In this document: positions 1 through 9,636 of the stretch, piece after piece
Layout: every line of letters begins with the position of its first letter
How positions within the stretch are numbered: the stretch's first letter is position 1
DNA from: Methylorubrum extorquens
GTDB lineage: Bacteria; Pseudomonadota; Alphaproteobacteria; Rhizobiales; Beijerinckiaceae
NCBI RefSeq assembly: GCF_024169925.1
Contig: NZ_JALJXF010000001.1
Coordinates: 1,060,001 to 1,124,000 of the forward strand
Reading direction: 5' to 3'
DNA length: 64,000 nucleotides
Made by a program: the position numbers and the translations under genes
Notes under the pieces: generated by a model
Seen by the model: only the letters and a program-made list of their open reading frames with translations
Told to the model about the DNA's origin: nothing
The model's database searches: none

Positions 1-2300
1 GGTCGCGGGAGCGCTTCACCATGGATGAGGGCCTGAGCCGTGCCGTGCTCAAGACCTTCGTCGATCTGCACGCCCAGGGGCTGATCTACCGCGACAAGCG
101 CCTCGTGAACTGGGACCCAAAGTTCCAGACCGCGATCTCGGACCTCGAAGTCCAGCAGATCGAGGTGAAGGGCCATCTCTGGCACTTCGACTACCCCGTC
201 GTGGACGAGGCCGGCAGCCCGACGGGCGCGATCATCACCGTGGCGACCACGCGGCCCGAGACGATGCTCGGCGACACGGCGGTGGCCGTCCACCCGGACG
301 ATGAGCGCTACCGCGATCTTGTCGGAAAGCGTGTTCGCCTGCCGCTGGTCAACCGGCTGATCCCCATCGTCGCCGACGCCTATTCCGATCCGGAAAAGGG
401 CACCGGCGCGGTCAAGATCACCCCGGCCCACGACTTCAACGACTTCGAGGTCGGGCGCCGCAACGGTTGCCGGCCGATCAACGTGCTCGATCCGGAAGCG
501 CGCATCCAGATCGCGGGCAACGCCGATTTCCTCGACGGCGCCGAGCCGGAGGACGCCGCGCTGGCGCTCGACGGGCTCGACCGGTTCGCGGCGCGCAAAG
601 CGGTCGTCGCCCTGATGGAGGAGCGCGGCCTGCTGCGCTTGGTCGAGCCGAACACCCATGCGGTGCCACACGGCGACCGCTCGGGCGTGGTGATCGAGCC
701 CTACCTCACCGACCAGTGGTACGTGAACGTCAAGCCGCTGGCCGAGCGCGCGCTCCAGGCTGTGCGCGACGGGCAGACGAAGTTCGTCCCCGAGAACTAC
801 GAAAAGATCTTCTTCCAGTGGCTGGAGAACATCGAGCCGTGGTGCGTCTCGCGCCAGCTCTGGTGGGGACACCAGATCCCGGTCTGGTACGATGCCGAGG
901 GCGGCATCTTCGTCGCCGAGAGCGAGGCGGAAGCGGTCGCGCAGGCCAAGGCCAAGCACGGCGCCGAGGTCGCGCTGACCCGGGACGCCGACGTGCTCGA
1001 CACATGGTTCTCGTCCGCCTTGTGGCCGTTCTCGACGCTCGGCTGGCCGGACAAGACCCCGGAGCTCGCCCGCTTCTACCCCACCAGCACCCTGGTCACG
1101 GGCAAGGACATCATCTTCTTCTGGGTCGCCCGGATGATGATGATGGGCCTGCACCTGACCGATCAGGCGCCGTTCGAGACCGTCTACCTGCACACCCTCG
1201 TCCGCGATGAGAAGGGTGCGAAGATGTCGAAGTCGAAGGGCAACGTGGTCGATCCGGTCGATCTGATCGACCGGTTCGGTGCCGACGCGCTTCGCTTCAC
1301 GCTCGCCGCGCTGGCCGCCCCCGGCCGCGACATCAAGCTTGGGGCCCAGCGGGTCGAGGGCTACCGCAACTTCGCGACCAAGCTCTGGAACGCCGCGCGC
1401 TTTGCCGAGCTGAACGGCTGCGAACTCAAGGCCGATTTCCGGCCGGAGGCCGTGCGCGAAACGCTCAATGCCTGGGCGCTCACCGAGGCCGCTAAGGCGG
1501 TGGCGGAGGTGGCGCAGGGCATCACGGTCTACCGCTTCAACGACGCGGCCGCCGCCGCCTACCGCTTCGTCTGGAACGTGTTCTGCGATTGGTATCTCGA
1601 ACTCGCCAAGCCCGTGCTTCAGGGCGAGGGGGTCGATCCGGCCGCACGCGCCGAGACGCAGGCGACCATCGCCTTCCTCATCGACCAGATCGCCATGCTG
1701 CTGCACCCGTTCATGCCGTTCCTCACGGAGGAGCTATGGGCGATCAAGGGGCAGGTGCTGCCGACGGAACGCGGCCTGCTCGCGCTCGAATCCTGGCCGG
1801 AGCTGTCGGCCTACACGAACCCGCAGGCCGAGGACGAGATCGGCTGGCTGGTCGATCTGATCTCCGAGGTCCGCTCGGCCCGCTCGGAGACCAACGTGCC
1901 CGCCGGCGCCCAGGTGCCGCTGGTGCTGGTGGCCGCCGACGCGGGCGTCCGCGCCCGGGTCGAGCGCTGGAGCGAGACGCTCACCCGCCTCGCCCGCCTC
2001 TCCGAGATCGGTTTTGCCGAGGCCGCACCGAAGAACGCCGTCCAGCTCCTCGTGCGGGGCAGCGTGGCGGCCCTTCCGCTCGAAGGCATCGTCGATCTCG
2101 CGGCCGAGGTCGCGCGGTTGAAGAAGGAGGCGGGCAAGGCAAGGTCCGAGATCGGCAAGATCGACGGCAAGCTCGGCAATGCCGACTTCCTCGCCCGTGC
2201 GCCGGAAGAGGTGGTGGACGAGCAGCGCGAGCGCCGCGACGCGGAGGCGGCACGGCTCGTCAAGATCGAGGAAGCTTTGGTCCGGCTCAGCGAGGCATGA
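1..2300 (+). CDS. valS: Valine--tRNA ligase, C-terminal part (5' end outside window)
   Basis: Charges tRNA-Val with valine in the cytoplasm. The frame is open from base 3, so the gene starts upstream and about 765 residues are present; the HIGH motif must lie outside. Visible parts are the CP1 editing domain (TTRPETMLGDTAV and GTGAVKITPAHDFND), the KMSKS loop (GAKMSKSKGN, near base 1220), the anticodon-binding helical domain, and a C-terminal Lys/Glu/Arg-rich coiled coil from about base 2090 that is typical of ValRS. The TGA stop overlaps the ATG of the next gene (ATGA), suggesting translational coupling. Confidence 0.97.
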   Translation, partial: SRERFTMDEGLSRAVLKTFVDLHAQGLIYRDKRLVNWDPKFQTAISDLEVQQIEVKGHLWHFDYPVVDEAGSPTGAIITVATTRPETMLGDTAVAVHPDDERYRDLVGKRVRLPLVNRLIPIVADAYSDPEKGTGAVKITPAHDFNDFEVGRRNGCRPINVLDPEARIQIAGNADFLDGAEPEDAALALDGLDRFAARKAVVALMEERGLLRLVEPNTHAVPHGDRSGVVIEPYLTDQWYVNVKPLAERALQAVRDGQTKFVPENYEKIFFQWLENIEPWCVSRQLWWGHQIPVWYDAEGGIFVAESEAEAVAQAKAKHGAEVALTRDADVLDTWFSSALWPFSTLGWPDKTPELARFYPTSTLVTGKDIIFFWVARMMMMGLHLTDQAPFETVYLHTLVRDEKGAKMSKSKGNVVDPVDLIDRFGADALRFTLAALAAPGRDIKLGAQRVEGYRNFATKLWNAARFAELNGCELKADFRPEAVRETLNAWALTEAAKAVAEVAQGITVYRFNDAAAAAYRFVWNVFCDWYLELAKPVLQGEGVDPAARAETQATIAFLIDQIAMLLHPFMPFLTEELWAIKGQVLPTERGLLALESWPELSAYTNPQAEDEIGWLVDLISEVRSARSETNVPAGAQVPLVLVAADAGVRARVERWSETLTRLARLSEIGFAEAAPKNAVQLLVRGSVAALPLEGIVDLAAEVARLKKEAGKARSEIGKIDGKLGNADFLARAPEEVVDEQRERRDAEAARLVKIEEALVRLSEA

Positions 2301-3034
2301 GAGCGCTGCGGCGGCTCGGTCTGGCCCTGGCCGGGCTGGCCGCCGCGCTTCTCACGCTCACGCTCTGGACGGCCCAGCCCGGAGACCCGAGCCTCTACCC
2401 GCCGTCCGACCCGGATAGGCAGACCGTGCTTCTCGTCAGCCACGGCTGGCATTCCGGTCTCGTCCTGCCGCGCGACAGCCTGACGGGGGAGGGGGCCGGC
2501 ACCGCCCTGCGCAATCTCGCCACGCGCTTTGCGGCCTACGACGCCCTGGAATTCGGCTGGGGCGAGGCCCGCTTCTACCGGGCGACGCCGACGCTTGCCG
2601 CGTTCGACTGGAGGCTCGCCCTCTCGGCCCTGTTCACGCCCGGCGGGAGCGATGGCGTGGTCCAGGTCGTCGGCCTCGCGCGCCCCGCCCGCGAGAGTTT
2701 CCCGCAGGCCGACATCGTTCCGGTCCCGGTCTCGCGACAGGGCTTAGCCCGGCTTCTCGCGCGGCTGGAGACGAGCTTCCGCCTCGCCGACGGCCAGCCC
2801 AAGGATCTCGGCCCAGGGCTCTACGGCCCGAGCCTGTTCTACGAGGCGCATGGCCGCTTCTCGTACAGTAATGTCTGCAATCACTGGGCGGCGGGTCTGC
2901 TGAACGCGGCGGGGCTGCCGATCACGCCGGTGCTCGACACGCATCCCTCGGGCCTTCTCGCCGACCTGCGCTGGCGAGCGGGCCTGACGGCGTCGGCGCC
3001 CGACGCGGTGGAGCCGGACCTGTCCAAACCGTAA
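2297..3034 (+). CDS. DUF2459 (TIGR02117-type) membrane-anchored protein of unknown function
   Basis: A 245-residue protein starting at an ATG that overlaps the valS stop by four bases. Residues 5-25 form one hydrophobic segment, a signal anchor or signal peptide, so the rest is probably periplasmic. The body resembles the DUF2459 family: SHGWHSG near residue 50, EFGWGEARFY near 94, and SNVCNHW near 193 with a conserved Cys and His. The Cys and His spacing is reminiscent of a papain-like fold, but that is inference. No biochemical role is established that I know of. The overlap with valS suggests readthrough expression. Confidence 0.8.
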   Translation: MRALRRLGLALAGLAAALLTLTLWTAQPGDPSLYPPSDPDRQTVLLVSHGWHSGLVLPRDSLTGEGAGTALRNLATRFAAYDALEFGWGEARFYRATPTLAAFDWRLALSALFTPGGSDGVVQVVGLARPARESFPQADIVPVPVSRQGLARLLARLETSFRLADGQPKDLGPGLYGPSLFYEAHGRFSYSNVCNHWAAGLLNAAGLPITPVLDTHPSGLLADLRWRAGLTASAPDAVEPDLSKP

Positions 3035-3148
3035 TCTTCGCGCCATCCGGCGGTCAGGCTCCGGCCCCTAGAAGTCTCCTTACGGATCGCTGCCCCGACG
3101 TTCGAACGGAGGGGCGGCCGACCGACCCATTTCCCGTCGGAGACTTCC

Positions 3149-4669
3149 ATGAGCATGACCGTCCGCCGCCGCGCCTTCGCCTCCGTCGCCGCAGCGGCCC
3201 TCGTCGCCGGCGGCGCCGCCGGGTTCGGCCTGACCGAGCCCGGCACGCCGGCCTATGCCCAGGCCCTGCCCAAGACCCCGATCGAAGCGCCCGAGCACCC
3301 GCCGGGCTCCTTCGCCAACGTCGTCGACAAGGTGAAGCCGGGCGTCGTCGCCGTGAAGGTGAAGCTCGACAACAGCGCCGACGATGACGACGACAGCGCG
3401 GGCGGCCCCAACCTGCAGCAGGTGCCGCCGCAGTTGCGCGAGTTCTTCAAGCGCTTCGGCCAGGGTGGACCTGGTGGTCCGGGCGGGCCCGGCGGCCGTG
3501 GGATGCCGCAGCGCGGCGAGCGCGGCGCGGTCGGCTCGGGCTTCATCATCTCGGCGGACGGCTATGTGGTCACCAACAACCACGTCGTCGACAAGGCCAA
3601 GACCGTGCAGGTCACCCTCGATGACAGCCGCACCCTCGACGCCAAGGTGATCGGCAAGGATCCGAAGACCGACATCGCGCTCCTCAAGATCACCGAGAGC
3701 GGCAGCTACCCCTACGTCCAGTTCGGCAAGAGCGCCCCGCGGGTCGGCGACTGGGTCGTCGCCATCGGCAACCCGTTCGGCCTCGGCGGCACAGTGACGG
3801 CAGGCATCGTCTCGGCCCGCGGTCGCGACATCGGCGCCGGCCCCTACGACGACTTCCTTCAGATCGACGCGCCGATCAACAAGGGCAATTCCGGCGGCCC
3901 GACCTTCAACGTCAACGGCGAGGTCGTGGGCGTGAACACGGCGATCGCCTCGCCGTCCGGCGGCTCGGTCGGCCTCGCCTTCGCGATCCCCGCCGAGACC
4001 GTGCAGACGGTGGTCGACCAACTCCGCAGCGACGGCAAGGTGGTGCGCGGCTATCTCGGCGTGCAGGTCCAGCCCGTCACCAAGGACATCGCCGACGGGC
4101 TCGGCCTCGACAAGGCCAAGGGCGCGCTGGTCGATCACGCCGAGAACGGCACCCCCGCCGCCAAGGCCGGCCTGAAATCCGGTGACGTGATCGAGTCGGT
4201 CAACGGCGCCCCGGTCAACGACGCCCGCGATCTCTCGCGGCGCATCGCCGGCCTCAAGCCCGGCACCGAGGTGAAGCTGGCTTATCTGCGGGGCGGCAAG
4301 AGCGACGTCGCGACGGTCGAACTCGGCACGCTTCCGACCGACGCGAAGGTCGCGAGCCGCAGCGACAGCTCCACCGGCGGCCAGCCGCGCCTCGGCCTCA
4401 GCCTGGCGCCGGCGAACGATGTCGGCCTCGGCGACGAGGGCGTGGCGGTGATGGATGTCGATCCCGACGGCCCGGCCGCATCCAAAGGCATCGCGCAGGG
4501 CGACGTGATCCTAGATGTCGCCGGCACCAGCGTCTCGAAGCCCTCCGACGTCCAGGCGCAGATCCGCGCCGCCGAGTCGAACGGCCGCAAGGCCGTGCTG
4601 ATGCGGGTGAAGAGCGCCAAGGGCCAGACCCGCTTCGTCGCCGTGGCGCTCGGCAAGAAGGAGGGCTGA
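3149..4669 (+). CDS. degP: Do-family periplasmic serine endoprotease with two PDZ domains
   Basis: Protein quality-control protease/chaperone of the envelope (DegP/DegQ/MucD family), 506 residues. A signal peptide covers about residues 1-38 (cleavage near AYAQA). The trypsin-like domain carries the full triad: His145 (TNNHVV), Asp175 (TDIALL) and Ser248 (GNSGGP). Two PDZ domains follow, at about 290-380 and 405-500. A Gly/Pro-rich stretch at about 105-120 sits in the position of the variable LA loop. A strong intrinsic terminator lies 70 bases downstream, so it is probably monocistronic. The paralog (DegP versus DegQ or MucD) cannot be settled from sequence alone. Confidence 0.95.
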   Translation: MSMTVRRRAFASVAAAALVAGGAAGFGLTEPGTPAYAQALPKTPIEAPEHPPGSFANVVDKVKPGVVAVKVKLDNSADDDDDSAGGPNLQQVPPQLREFFKRFGQGGPGGPGGPGGRGMPQRGERGAVGSGFIISADGYVVTNNHVVDKAKTVQVTLDDSRTLDAKVIGKDPKTDIALLKITESGSYPYVQFGKSAPRVGDWVVAIGNPFGLGGTVTAGIVSARGRDIGAGPYDDFLQIDAPINKGNSGGPTFNVNGEVVGVNTAIASPSGGSVGLAFAIPAETVQTVVDQLRSDGKVVRGYLGVQVQPVTKDIADGLGLDKAKGALVDHAENGTPAAKAGLKSGDVIESVNGAPVNDARDLSRRIAGLKPGTEVKLAYLRGGKSDVATVELGTLPTDAKVASRSDSSTGGQPRLGLSLAPANDVGLGDEGVAVMDVDPDGPAASKGIAQGDVILDVAGTSVSKPSDVQAQIRAAESNGRKAVLMRVKSAKGQTRFVAVALGKKEG

Positions 4670-4739
4670 TCTCCCCTCGCGAACGACGGCGGGACCGCCT
4701 CCGGCCCCGCCGACCGCACTGCATCTCCTCCCGACTTCG

Positions 4740-4766
4740 TGCCCGCTCCCTGAGCGGGCATTTTTT
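4740..4766 (+). terminator. Intrinsic terminator after the Do protease gene
   Basis: Perfect 9-bp stem TGCCCGCTC / GAGCGGGCA with a CCT loop, followed by six T residues (4761-4766). A textbook rho-independent terminator about 70 bases past the protease stop. Confidence 0.93.
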
Positions 4767-4899
4767 CGTTCGGTCTCTCGCTCTGCGCCCGGCCGGCAGC
4801 ATTTCACCGAACGGCGGGGACGGCGCGGTCCGCGACGCCAAGTCCTGCGACAGGCGTCGATCGTGTTCGACGAGACCCGCACGACCACAGGAACATTCT

Positions 4900-4927
4900 C
4901 TCAGGTTACTCGAGCACCCTCAGGTTA
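4900..4927. repeat. 9-bp direct repeat upstream of the chemoreceptor gene
   Basis: CTCAGGTTA occurs at 4900-4908 and again at 4919-4927, a start-to-start distance of 19 bp. It lies 120-147 bp before the chemoreceptor start in an AT-richer part of the 377-bp gap (4670-5046). A tandem activator site is possible; chance cannot be excluded. Apart from this repeat and the terminator at 4740, I see nothing else in the gap. Confidence 0.35.
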
Positions 4928-5046
4928 TCTATCTGATCCGTCTACGTAACTGCCCGATTTCCGAGCCATAAGCATCGTATTTTAAGAGCACATAAAGACA
5001 TCGTTCTGCACAGCGAAACAACACTTTTTGTCTCGACGGCAGCACG

Positions 5047-7044
5047 ATGAAAATCGGTATTCGTACGCGTCTCTACGGTGGTTTTTCTGCGTTGGTCGTC
5101 CTGTCCTGCGGTATGGGGGCGTTCTCCTACACGCAGCTCGACAGTCTCGACGACATGTTTCGTGCGCGGGCGCAGCTCGAATCCGCGGCCCGGACCCTCT
5201 ATACCATCAACGGCCTGTCCGACCGGCTGATCGGCCAAGCGGCCCAGTACAGGCTGACCCAGGCGCCCGACTACACGACCGGAATGTTCGCGTCGCTGGA
5301 CTCGATCCGGCAGGGGTCCGACAAACTCATCGCGAGCACACCGAGCGCGGAGCGGCGCAAAGCCTACGAGCGGCTTCGGGATCAGTCGGCCGATCTCGGC
5401 AAGGCGCTGCCGAAGCTGGTCGAACTCGGTGCTCAGATCCGCGAGAACCGGGCCGGCGTCTACGCCAACGGCGACGACCTGACCAAGGCCTCCGGCGTTC
5501 TCGTCGCCCAGTTGCGGGCCACGGGCCAAGATGAAGTGATCGCCCAGGCCGTGGAGGTCGAGCGCACGCTCCTTCTGTTCCGCATCATGAACTGGCGCTT
5601 CCTCGCCACCAAGGATCCGAAGGGCCGTGCCCTCTCGGCCAACGCCTTCGGCAACGCCGAGGCCGCCCTGGCAAAACTGAAGGCTCTCGATCTCACCGCC
5701 GACGACGAGAAGACGGCACAGCTCGTCGGCGAGACTCTGAGCCGCCTCAACACCAGCATCGTCGCCGCCTCCCAGGCCATCGTCGAGAGCGAAGCGTTTT
5801 TCGAGGAGACGCTGAAGCCGAGGGTGGACGGCATCAACGCGACGGGCCTGTTCGTGCGCAGCAAGCTCGAGACGGCGCTTCAGGAAGGGGTCGAGCAGAG
5901 CAACGCCCTGATGACGCGGGCGAAGACCGTCCAGCTCATCCTGCTCGGCCTGATCCTGGCCACCGGCGCGGCAATGGCCTTCCTGATCGCCCGCAGCCTG
6001 ATCCGCCCGATCTCGGGGATGACCACCGCGATGAGCCGCCTCGCGGCGGGTGAGACGGCTATCGACGTGCCGTCTCGGCACGCGGTGGACGAGATGGGCC
6101 GGATGGCCGAGGCCGTCGAGGTGTTCCGGCAGAACGCCGTGGCACGCATCGAGCTGGAAGCGGAGCAGGTCGCGCAGCAATCCGCCCGCCAGCGCCGGGC
6201 CGACCGTGTCGATGGGCTCGTGCGCGGCTTCGAGGAAAAGATCGCCGCCTCCATCGCCATCGTGACTTCGGCGGCGACCGAACTGGACAGCACCGCCCGC
6301 TCGATGACGCAGGTCGCCGACAGCACCAACGGGCAGGCGGTCGCCTCCAGCGCCGCGGCCGAGGAAGCCACCGTGAACGTGCAGACGGTCGCCGCAGCGG
6401 CGGAAGAGATGGTCGCCTCGCTCGGCGAGATCGAGCGGCGCGTCCAGCAATCCAACGATGTGGCGAGCCATGCCAGCCACGAGGCCCGCACGACCACCGA
6501 CTCGATGAGCCATCTCAGCCGCGCCGCCGAGAAGATCGGCGAGGCGGTGACGATGATCTCAGGGCTCGCGAGCCAGACGAACCTGCTCGCCCTCAACGCC
6601 ACCATCGAGGCGGCGCGGGCCGGCGAGGCGGGCCGCGGCTTCGCGGTCGTCGCCACCGAGGTCAAGGAACTGGCGGCGCAGACCGCCCGCACGACGGAGG
6701 CGATCTCCGATCAGGTCACGGCGATCCAAGCCGCCTCGACCCAGGCGCTCGGCGCAATCCAGCAGATCGGCCGGACCATCGTCTCGGTCAACGACATCAC
6801 CGCCTCGATCGCGGCGACCGTCGTGCAGCAGACCGCCGCGACCAACGAGATCGCCCGCAACGCATCCGAGGCCGCCCGCGGCACCCAGGACGTGTCGATG
6901 AGCGTGGCGCAGGTGCAGGCGCTTTCGAGCGAGACCGGATCAGCCGCACAGCAGGTGATGATGGCCTCGTCCGAACTGTCGACCCAGTCCGAGAACGTGC
7001 GGCGCGAGGTCGAGAATTTTCTTGCCGCGATCCGGGCCGCCTGA
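5047..7044 (+). CDS. Methyl-accepting chemotaxis protein
   Basis: Transmembrane chemoreceptor of 665 residues that signals to CheA/CheW. A short cytoplasmic N-terminus leads into TM1 (about 10-30), then a mostly helical periplasmic sensor domain (31-292), TM2 (294-316), a HAMP linker (about 317-370) and the methylation/signalling coiled coil. The hairpin tip is clear: [20 protein letters not shown] then GRGFAVVA. The C-terminus ends in FLAAIRAA with no NWETF-like CheR/CheB tether. The ligand is unknown. No che genes are adjacent, so it is an orphan receptor. A perfect inverted repeat lies 41 bases after the stop. Confidence 0.96.
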   Translation: MKIGIRTRLYGGFSALVVLSCGMGAFSYTQLDSLDDMFRARAQLESAARTLYTINGLSDRLIGQAAQYRLTQAPDYTTGMFASLDSIRQGSDKLIASTPSAERRKAYERLRDQSADLGKALPKLVELGAQIRENRAGVYANGDDLTKASGVLVAQLRATGQDEVIAQAVEVERTLLLFRIMNWRFLATKDPKGRALSANAFGNAEAALAKLKALDLTADDEKTAQLVGETLSRLNTSIVAASQAIVESEAFFEETLKPRVDGINATGLFVRSKLETALQEGVEQSNALMTRAKTVQLILLGLILATGAAMAFLIARSLIRPISGMTTAMSRLAAGETAIDVPSRHAVDEMGRMAEAVEVFRQNAVARIELEAEQVAQQSARQRRADRVDGLVRGFEEKIAASIAIVTSAATELDSTARSMTQVADSTNGQAVASSAAAEEATVNVQTVAAAAEEMVASLGEIERRVQQSNDVASHASHEARTTTDSMSHLSRAAEKIGEAVTMISGLASQTNLLALNATIEAARAGEAGRGFAVVATEVKELAAQTARTTEAISDQVTAIQAASTQALGAIQQIGRTIVSVNDITASIAATVVQQTAATNEIARNASEAARGTQDVSMSVAQVQALSSETGSAAQQVMMASSELSTQSENVRREVENFLAAIRAA

Positions 7045-7085
7045 CGGTCCCGCGACACGGACGGATTGGCGGTCCGCCCATCAGC

Positions 7086-7130
7086 GTCTACCAACGTCCG
7101 GTCCCGCCACGGAGCCGGACGTTGGTAGAC
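7086..7130. repeat. Perfect 16-bp inverted repeat after the chemoreceptor gene
   Basis: GTCTACCAACGTCCGG (7086-7101) and its exact reverse complement (7115-7130) flank a 13-base loop. There is no T-tract on either side, so it is not a standard intrinsic terminator. It may protect the 3' end of the chemoreceptor mRNA, act in rho-type termination, or be a protein-binding site. Confidence 0.7.
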
Positions 7131-7240
7131 GAGATGCTCGGACCGTGAGACCGGTGCCGCCCCGCTCCCATCACGGCTTCCTTGATCGGCTCGCCCTCGC
7201 GGCGGGCCGAACCGCGTCGGGGCTGGGCCCGTGGGCAGCG

Positions 7241-7966
7241 ATGATCCGCAGCCTCGCGCTGGCTCTGGCCGCCTGCGCCGTCTCTCCGGCCATCGCCCGT
7301 GTCGAACCGCTCGCGGCGGAGAGTCCGCGCATTCCCGAACCGATGGTGTTCGACCTGCTGCGACCGCTCGGGGCGCGGGCGGGGGAGCGCGAGGTCAACG
7401 TCCTGACGGTGCGTCCGCTGAGCCGGGGAACGACGGATTGGGCCCCCGAACTCGAATACGCCTACGCGGATGGTCAATCGTTCGAGCTGGAGCTTCCGTT
7501 CGAGGACGGACGCCTGACGCAGGTCAAGGTCGCCCTCCAGGGCACCTTCGGCACGGGGGCGGGCGGGCGCTGGATCCACGGCTGGCAGTATATCGGCCAA
7601 GTCGAGCGCGGCAGCGCGACGGTCCGCAACTCCCTGCTCTACATCTCCGGATACCGCTTCGACGCGCGCTGGAGCATGTTGAGCATGGCCGGATTGCGGC
7701 AAGTCGGCATCCGACAGATCGGGCCGACCTCGCTGCTTCTCAACCATTCGTTCTTCTACGACCTCGATCCGGAGACGGTACTCGGGTGCGAATTCAACCT
7801 GAGGCAGGACATCGCCGGGGACGACCGCACCCGCGCCCTCGTCATCCCCCAGATCCACCGCCGGCTCTCGGAGTTGACGAGCCTCCAGGCCGGCCTCGGG
7901 ATCGAGTTCCAGACGAACCGTGACCCTGGGCTCGTCGCGGCCATGCGGCTGATCCGCGAGTTCTGA
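7241..7966 (+). CDS. Exported protein of unknown function, probably outer-membrane associated
   Basis: The frame is open from further upstream, but the ATG at 7241 begins a clean signal peptide ([19 protein letters not shown], cut near residue 19), so I chose that start: 241 residues. The mature part has alternating polar/hydrophobic segments ([33 protein letters not shown]) and ends in Phe, as beta-barrel proteins often do. That makes an outer-membrane or surface role plausible. I do not recognise a specific family with confidence. It is followed by an aldo/keto reductase gene after 80 bases. Confidence 0.7.
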   Translation: MIRSLALALAACAVSPAIARVEPLAAESPRIPEPMVFDLLRPLGARAGEREVNVLTVRPLSRGTTDWAPELEYAYADGQSFELELPFEDGRLTQVKVALQGTFGTGAGGRWIHGWQYIGQVERGSATVRNSLLYISGYRFDARWSMLSMAGLRQVGIRQIGPTSLLLNHSFFYDLDPETVLGCEFNLRQDIAGDDRTRALVIPQIHRRLSELTSLQAGLGIEFQTNRDPGLVAAMRLIREF

Positions 7967-8046
7967 AGCCCCTTGGCCGCCGACGGACCCGGCGGCGGCC
8001 TTTCGGGTTCTCCCGTCACCGGGAGTGCTGCGAGAGGAACACGGGC

Positions 8047-8925
8047 ATGGCGAGCGTCGAGGCATCGGGCACCTTCGCGATCGGTGGCGATCTCACCGTC
8101 CACCGGCTCGGGTTCGGCGCCATGCGCGTCACCGGCTCCGGCATCTGGGGGGATCCGCCCGACCGGGATAAGGCGAAGGCGACCCTGCGGGCGGTGCCCA
8201 ACCTCGGGATCGACCTGATCGACACCGCCGACAGTTACGGCCCCTTCGTCAGCGAGGATCTGATCCGCGAGACGCTTCATCCCTACGAGGGGCTCGTCAT
8301 CGCCACCAAGGGCGGCCTGACGCGGCACGGGCCCGACATCTGGCGGCCGGTCGGCAATCCCGATTACCTGCGCCAATGCGTGCTGATGAGCCTGCGGCGG
8401 CTCGGTCTCGAACGGATCGACCTGTGGCAGCTTCATCGGATCGGCCCGGACTGCCCTCGCGAGGTGCAGTTCGAAGCAATCGCCCGAATGCGGGAGGAGG
8501 GGTTGATCCGCCATGTCGGACTGTCCGAGGTGTCGGTCGAGGACATCGAAGCCGCCCAGAAGTTCTTCCCCGTCGCGAGCGTGCAGAACCGCTACAATCT
8601 CGTCGATCGCACCAGCGAGGCCGTGCTGGCGCATTGCGAGCGGCACGGGATCGGCTTCATCCCGTGGGCGCCCCTCGACAAGGGATCGCTGACGGGCCCT
8701 GCTTCGGCTCTGGAATCGATTGCCGGGCGTCTCGGCGCGAGCGGCGGCGCGGTGGCGCTCGCGTGGCTGCTGAAGCGCTCGCCGGTGATGCTGCCGATCC
8801 CCGGCACCGGCGATCCCGGTCACCTCGCCGAGAATGCCGCGGGTGCAACCCTCACCCTGAGCGACGAAGATTTCGCCGTCCTCGACCGGGCAGGCCGCGA
8901 GGCATGGCGGGGCGGCAGCATATGA
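8047..8925 (+). CDS. Aldo/keto reductase
   Basis: NAD(P)H-dependent (beta/alpha)8-barrel oxidoreductase of 292 residues, slightly short but within family range. The catalytic tetrad is complete: Asp59 (IDTADSYG), Tyr64, Lys88 (IATKGG) and His130 (LWQLHRI). The region [13 protein letters not shown] near residue 239 is the usual nucleotide-phosphate-binding segment. It resembles the YakC/pyridoxal-reductase-like branch that acts on small aldehydes, but the substrate cannot be read from sequence. Predicted soluble and cytoplasmic, with no obvious operon partner. Confidence 0.92.
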   Translation: MASVEASGTFAIGGDLTVHRLGFGAMRVTGSGIWGDPPDRDKAKATLRAVPNLGIDLIDTADSYGPFVSEDLIRETLHPYEGLVIATKGGLTRHGPDIWRPVGNPDYLRQCVLMSLRRLGLERIDLWQLHRIGPDCPREVQFEAIARMREEGLIRHVGLSEVSVEDIEAAQKFFPVASVQNRYNLVDRTSEAVLAHCERHGIGFIPWAPLDKGSLTGPASALESIAGRLGASGGAVALAWLLKRSPVMLPIPGTGDPGHLAENAAGATLTLSDEDFAVLDRAGREAWRGGSI

Positions 8926-9035
8926 GACCCGGAACGTGCTGGCGCGCACCTTGCACCGAGGTGGCGACGGAACCGGGCAGGTCCTGAGCCTTTCCGTTTC
9001 GGGCGCCGACACGGTGCCGGACAGGAAGGATCGAC

Positions 9036-9497
9036 ATGTCGTCAGCCGGCCACCTCGCACGCTCCGGTCTTCTCGGTGGTCTGATCGCTGGCTTGGCGCT
9101 CGCCGGTCTCGCCACCCTGCCGGCAGAGGCGCGCACGAGCTGGGTCTCCGGCACCTACGTCTACGCTGACCTCTGCACGATGCCGGCGGACGGCGCGCAG
9201 GCCGGCCGGCGCATCACGCTCAAGCGGTGGCCCAAGGGGGACAACCTCGTCTACGAGGGGGCGGGACTGCCGGCCCCGATCGAGACCGCGGTTTCGATCG
9301 ACGACGGCACCAAGGATGTCGCCTTCCATCTCGAGACGAGCGCCGGTCTCGTCAGCTTCCGCGGCACGGCCGGAGCCGACGCCCTGGTCGGCACGCTGCA
9401 CGGCGCCGACGGCTCGCAGTCGCTGCGCCTGAAGCGCGTCCTGCGCGCCCGCGCTCAGGAGACATGCCCAGGCGAGACCACCGGCTCGATCAACTGA
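9036..9497 (+). CDS. Small exported protein of unknown function
   Basis: 153 residues. An N-terminal signal peptide ends near residue 32 (AEARTSW). The mature protein is a compact, probably beta-rich domain with two Cys residues (DLCTM near 47 and ETCPG near 146) that could form a periplasmic disulfide. I do not recognise the family. It is expressed alone, 110 bases after the aldo/keto reductase gene and 139 bases before the dehydrogenase gene. Confidence 0.75.
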   Translation: MSSAGHLARSGLLGGLIAGLALAGLATLPAEARTSWVSGTYVYADLCTMPADGAQAGRRITLKRWPKGDNLVYEGAGLPAPIETAVSIDDGTKDVAFHLETSAGLVSFRGTAGADALVGTLHGADGSQSLRLKRVLRARAQETCPGETTGSIN

Positions 9498-9636
9498 GCC
9501 ACCGCGCCCGAACCTCCGTGGCCGGACCCTGACGCCTGCTGCCCGATAGCATCGATACCACCTGTCTCCTTCCGCCATTGACGCCGCGTGGCTCTGGCGC
9601 AAGTGAGACGCCGGGGGCGGACACGAGGCGACGAGC

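Noticed and set aside
4942..6513. A 523-codon open frame on the minus strand
   Set aside because: Antisense to the chemoreceptor; no domain, no sensible start and biased composition.
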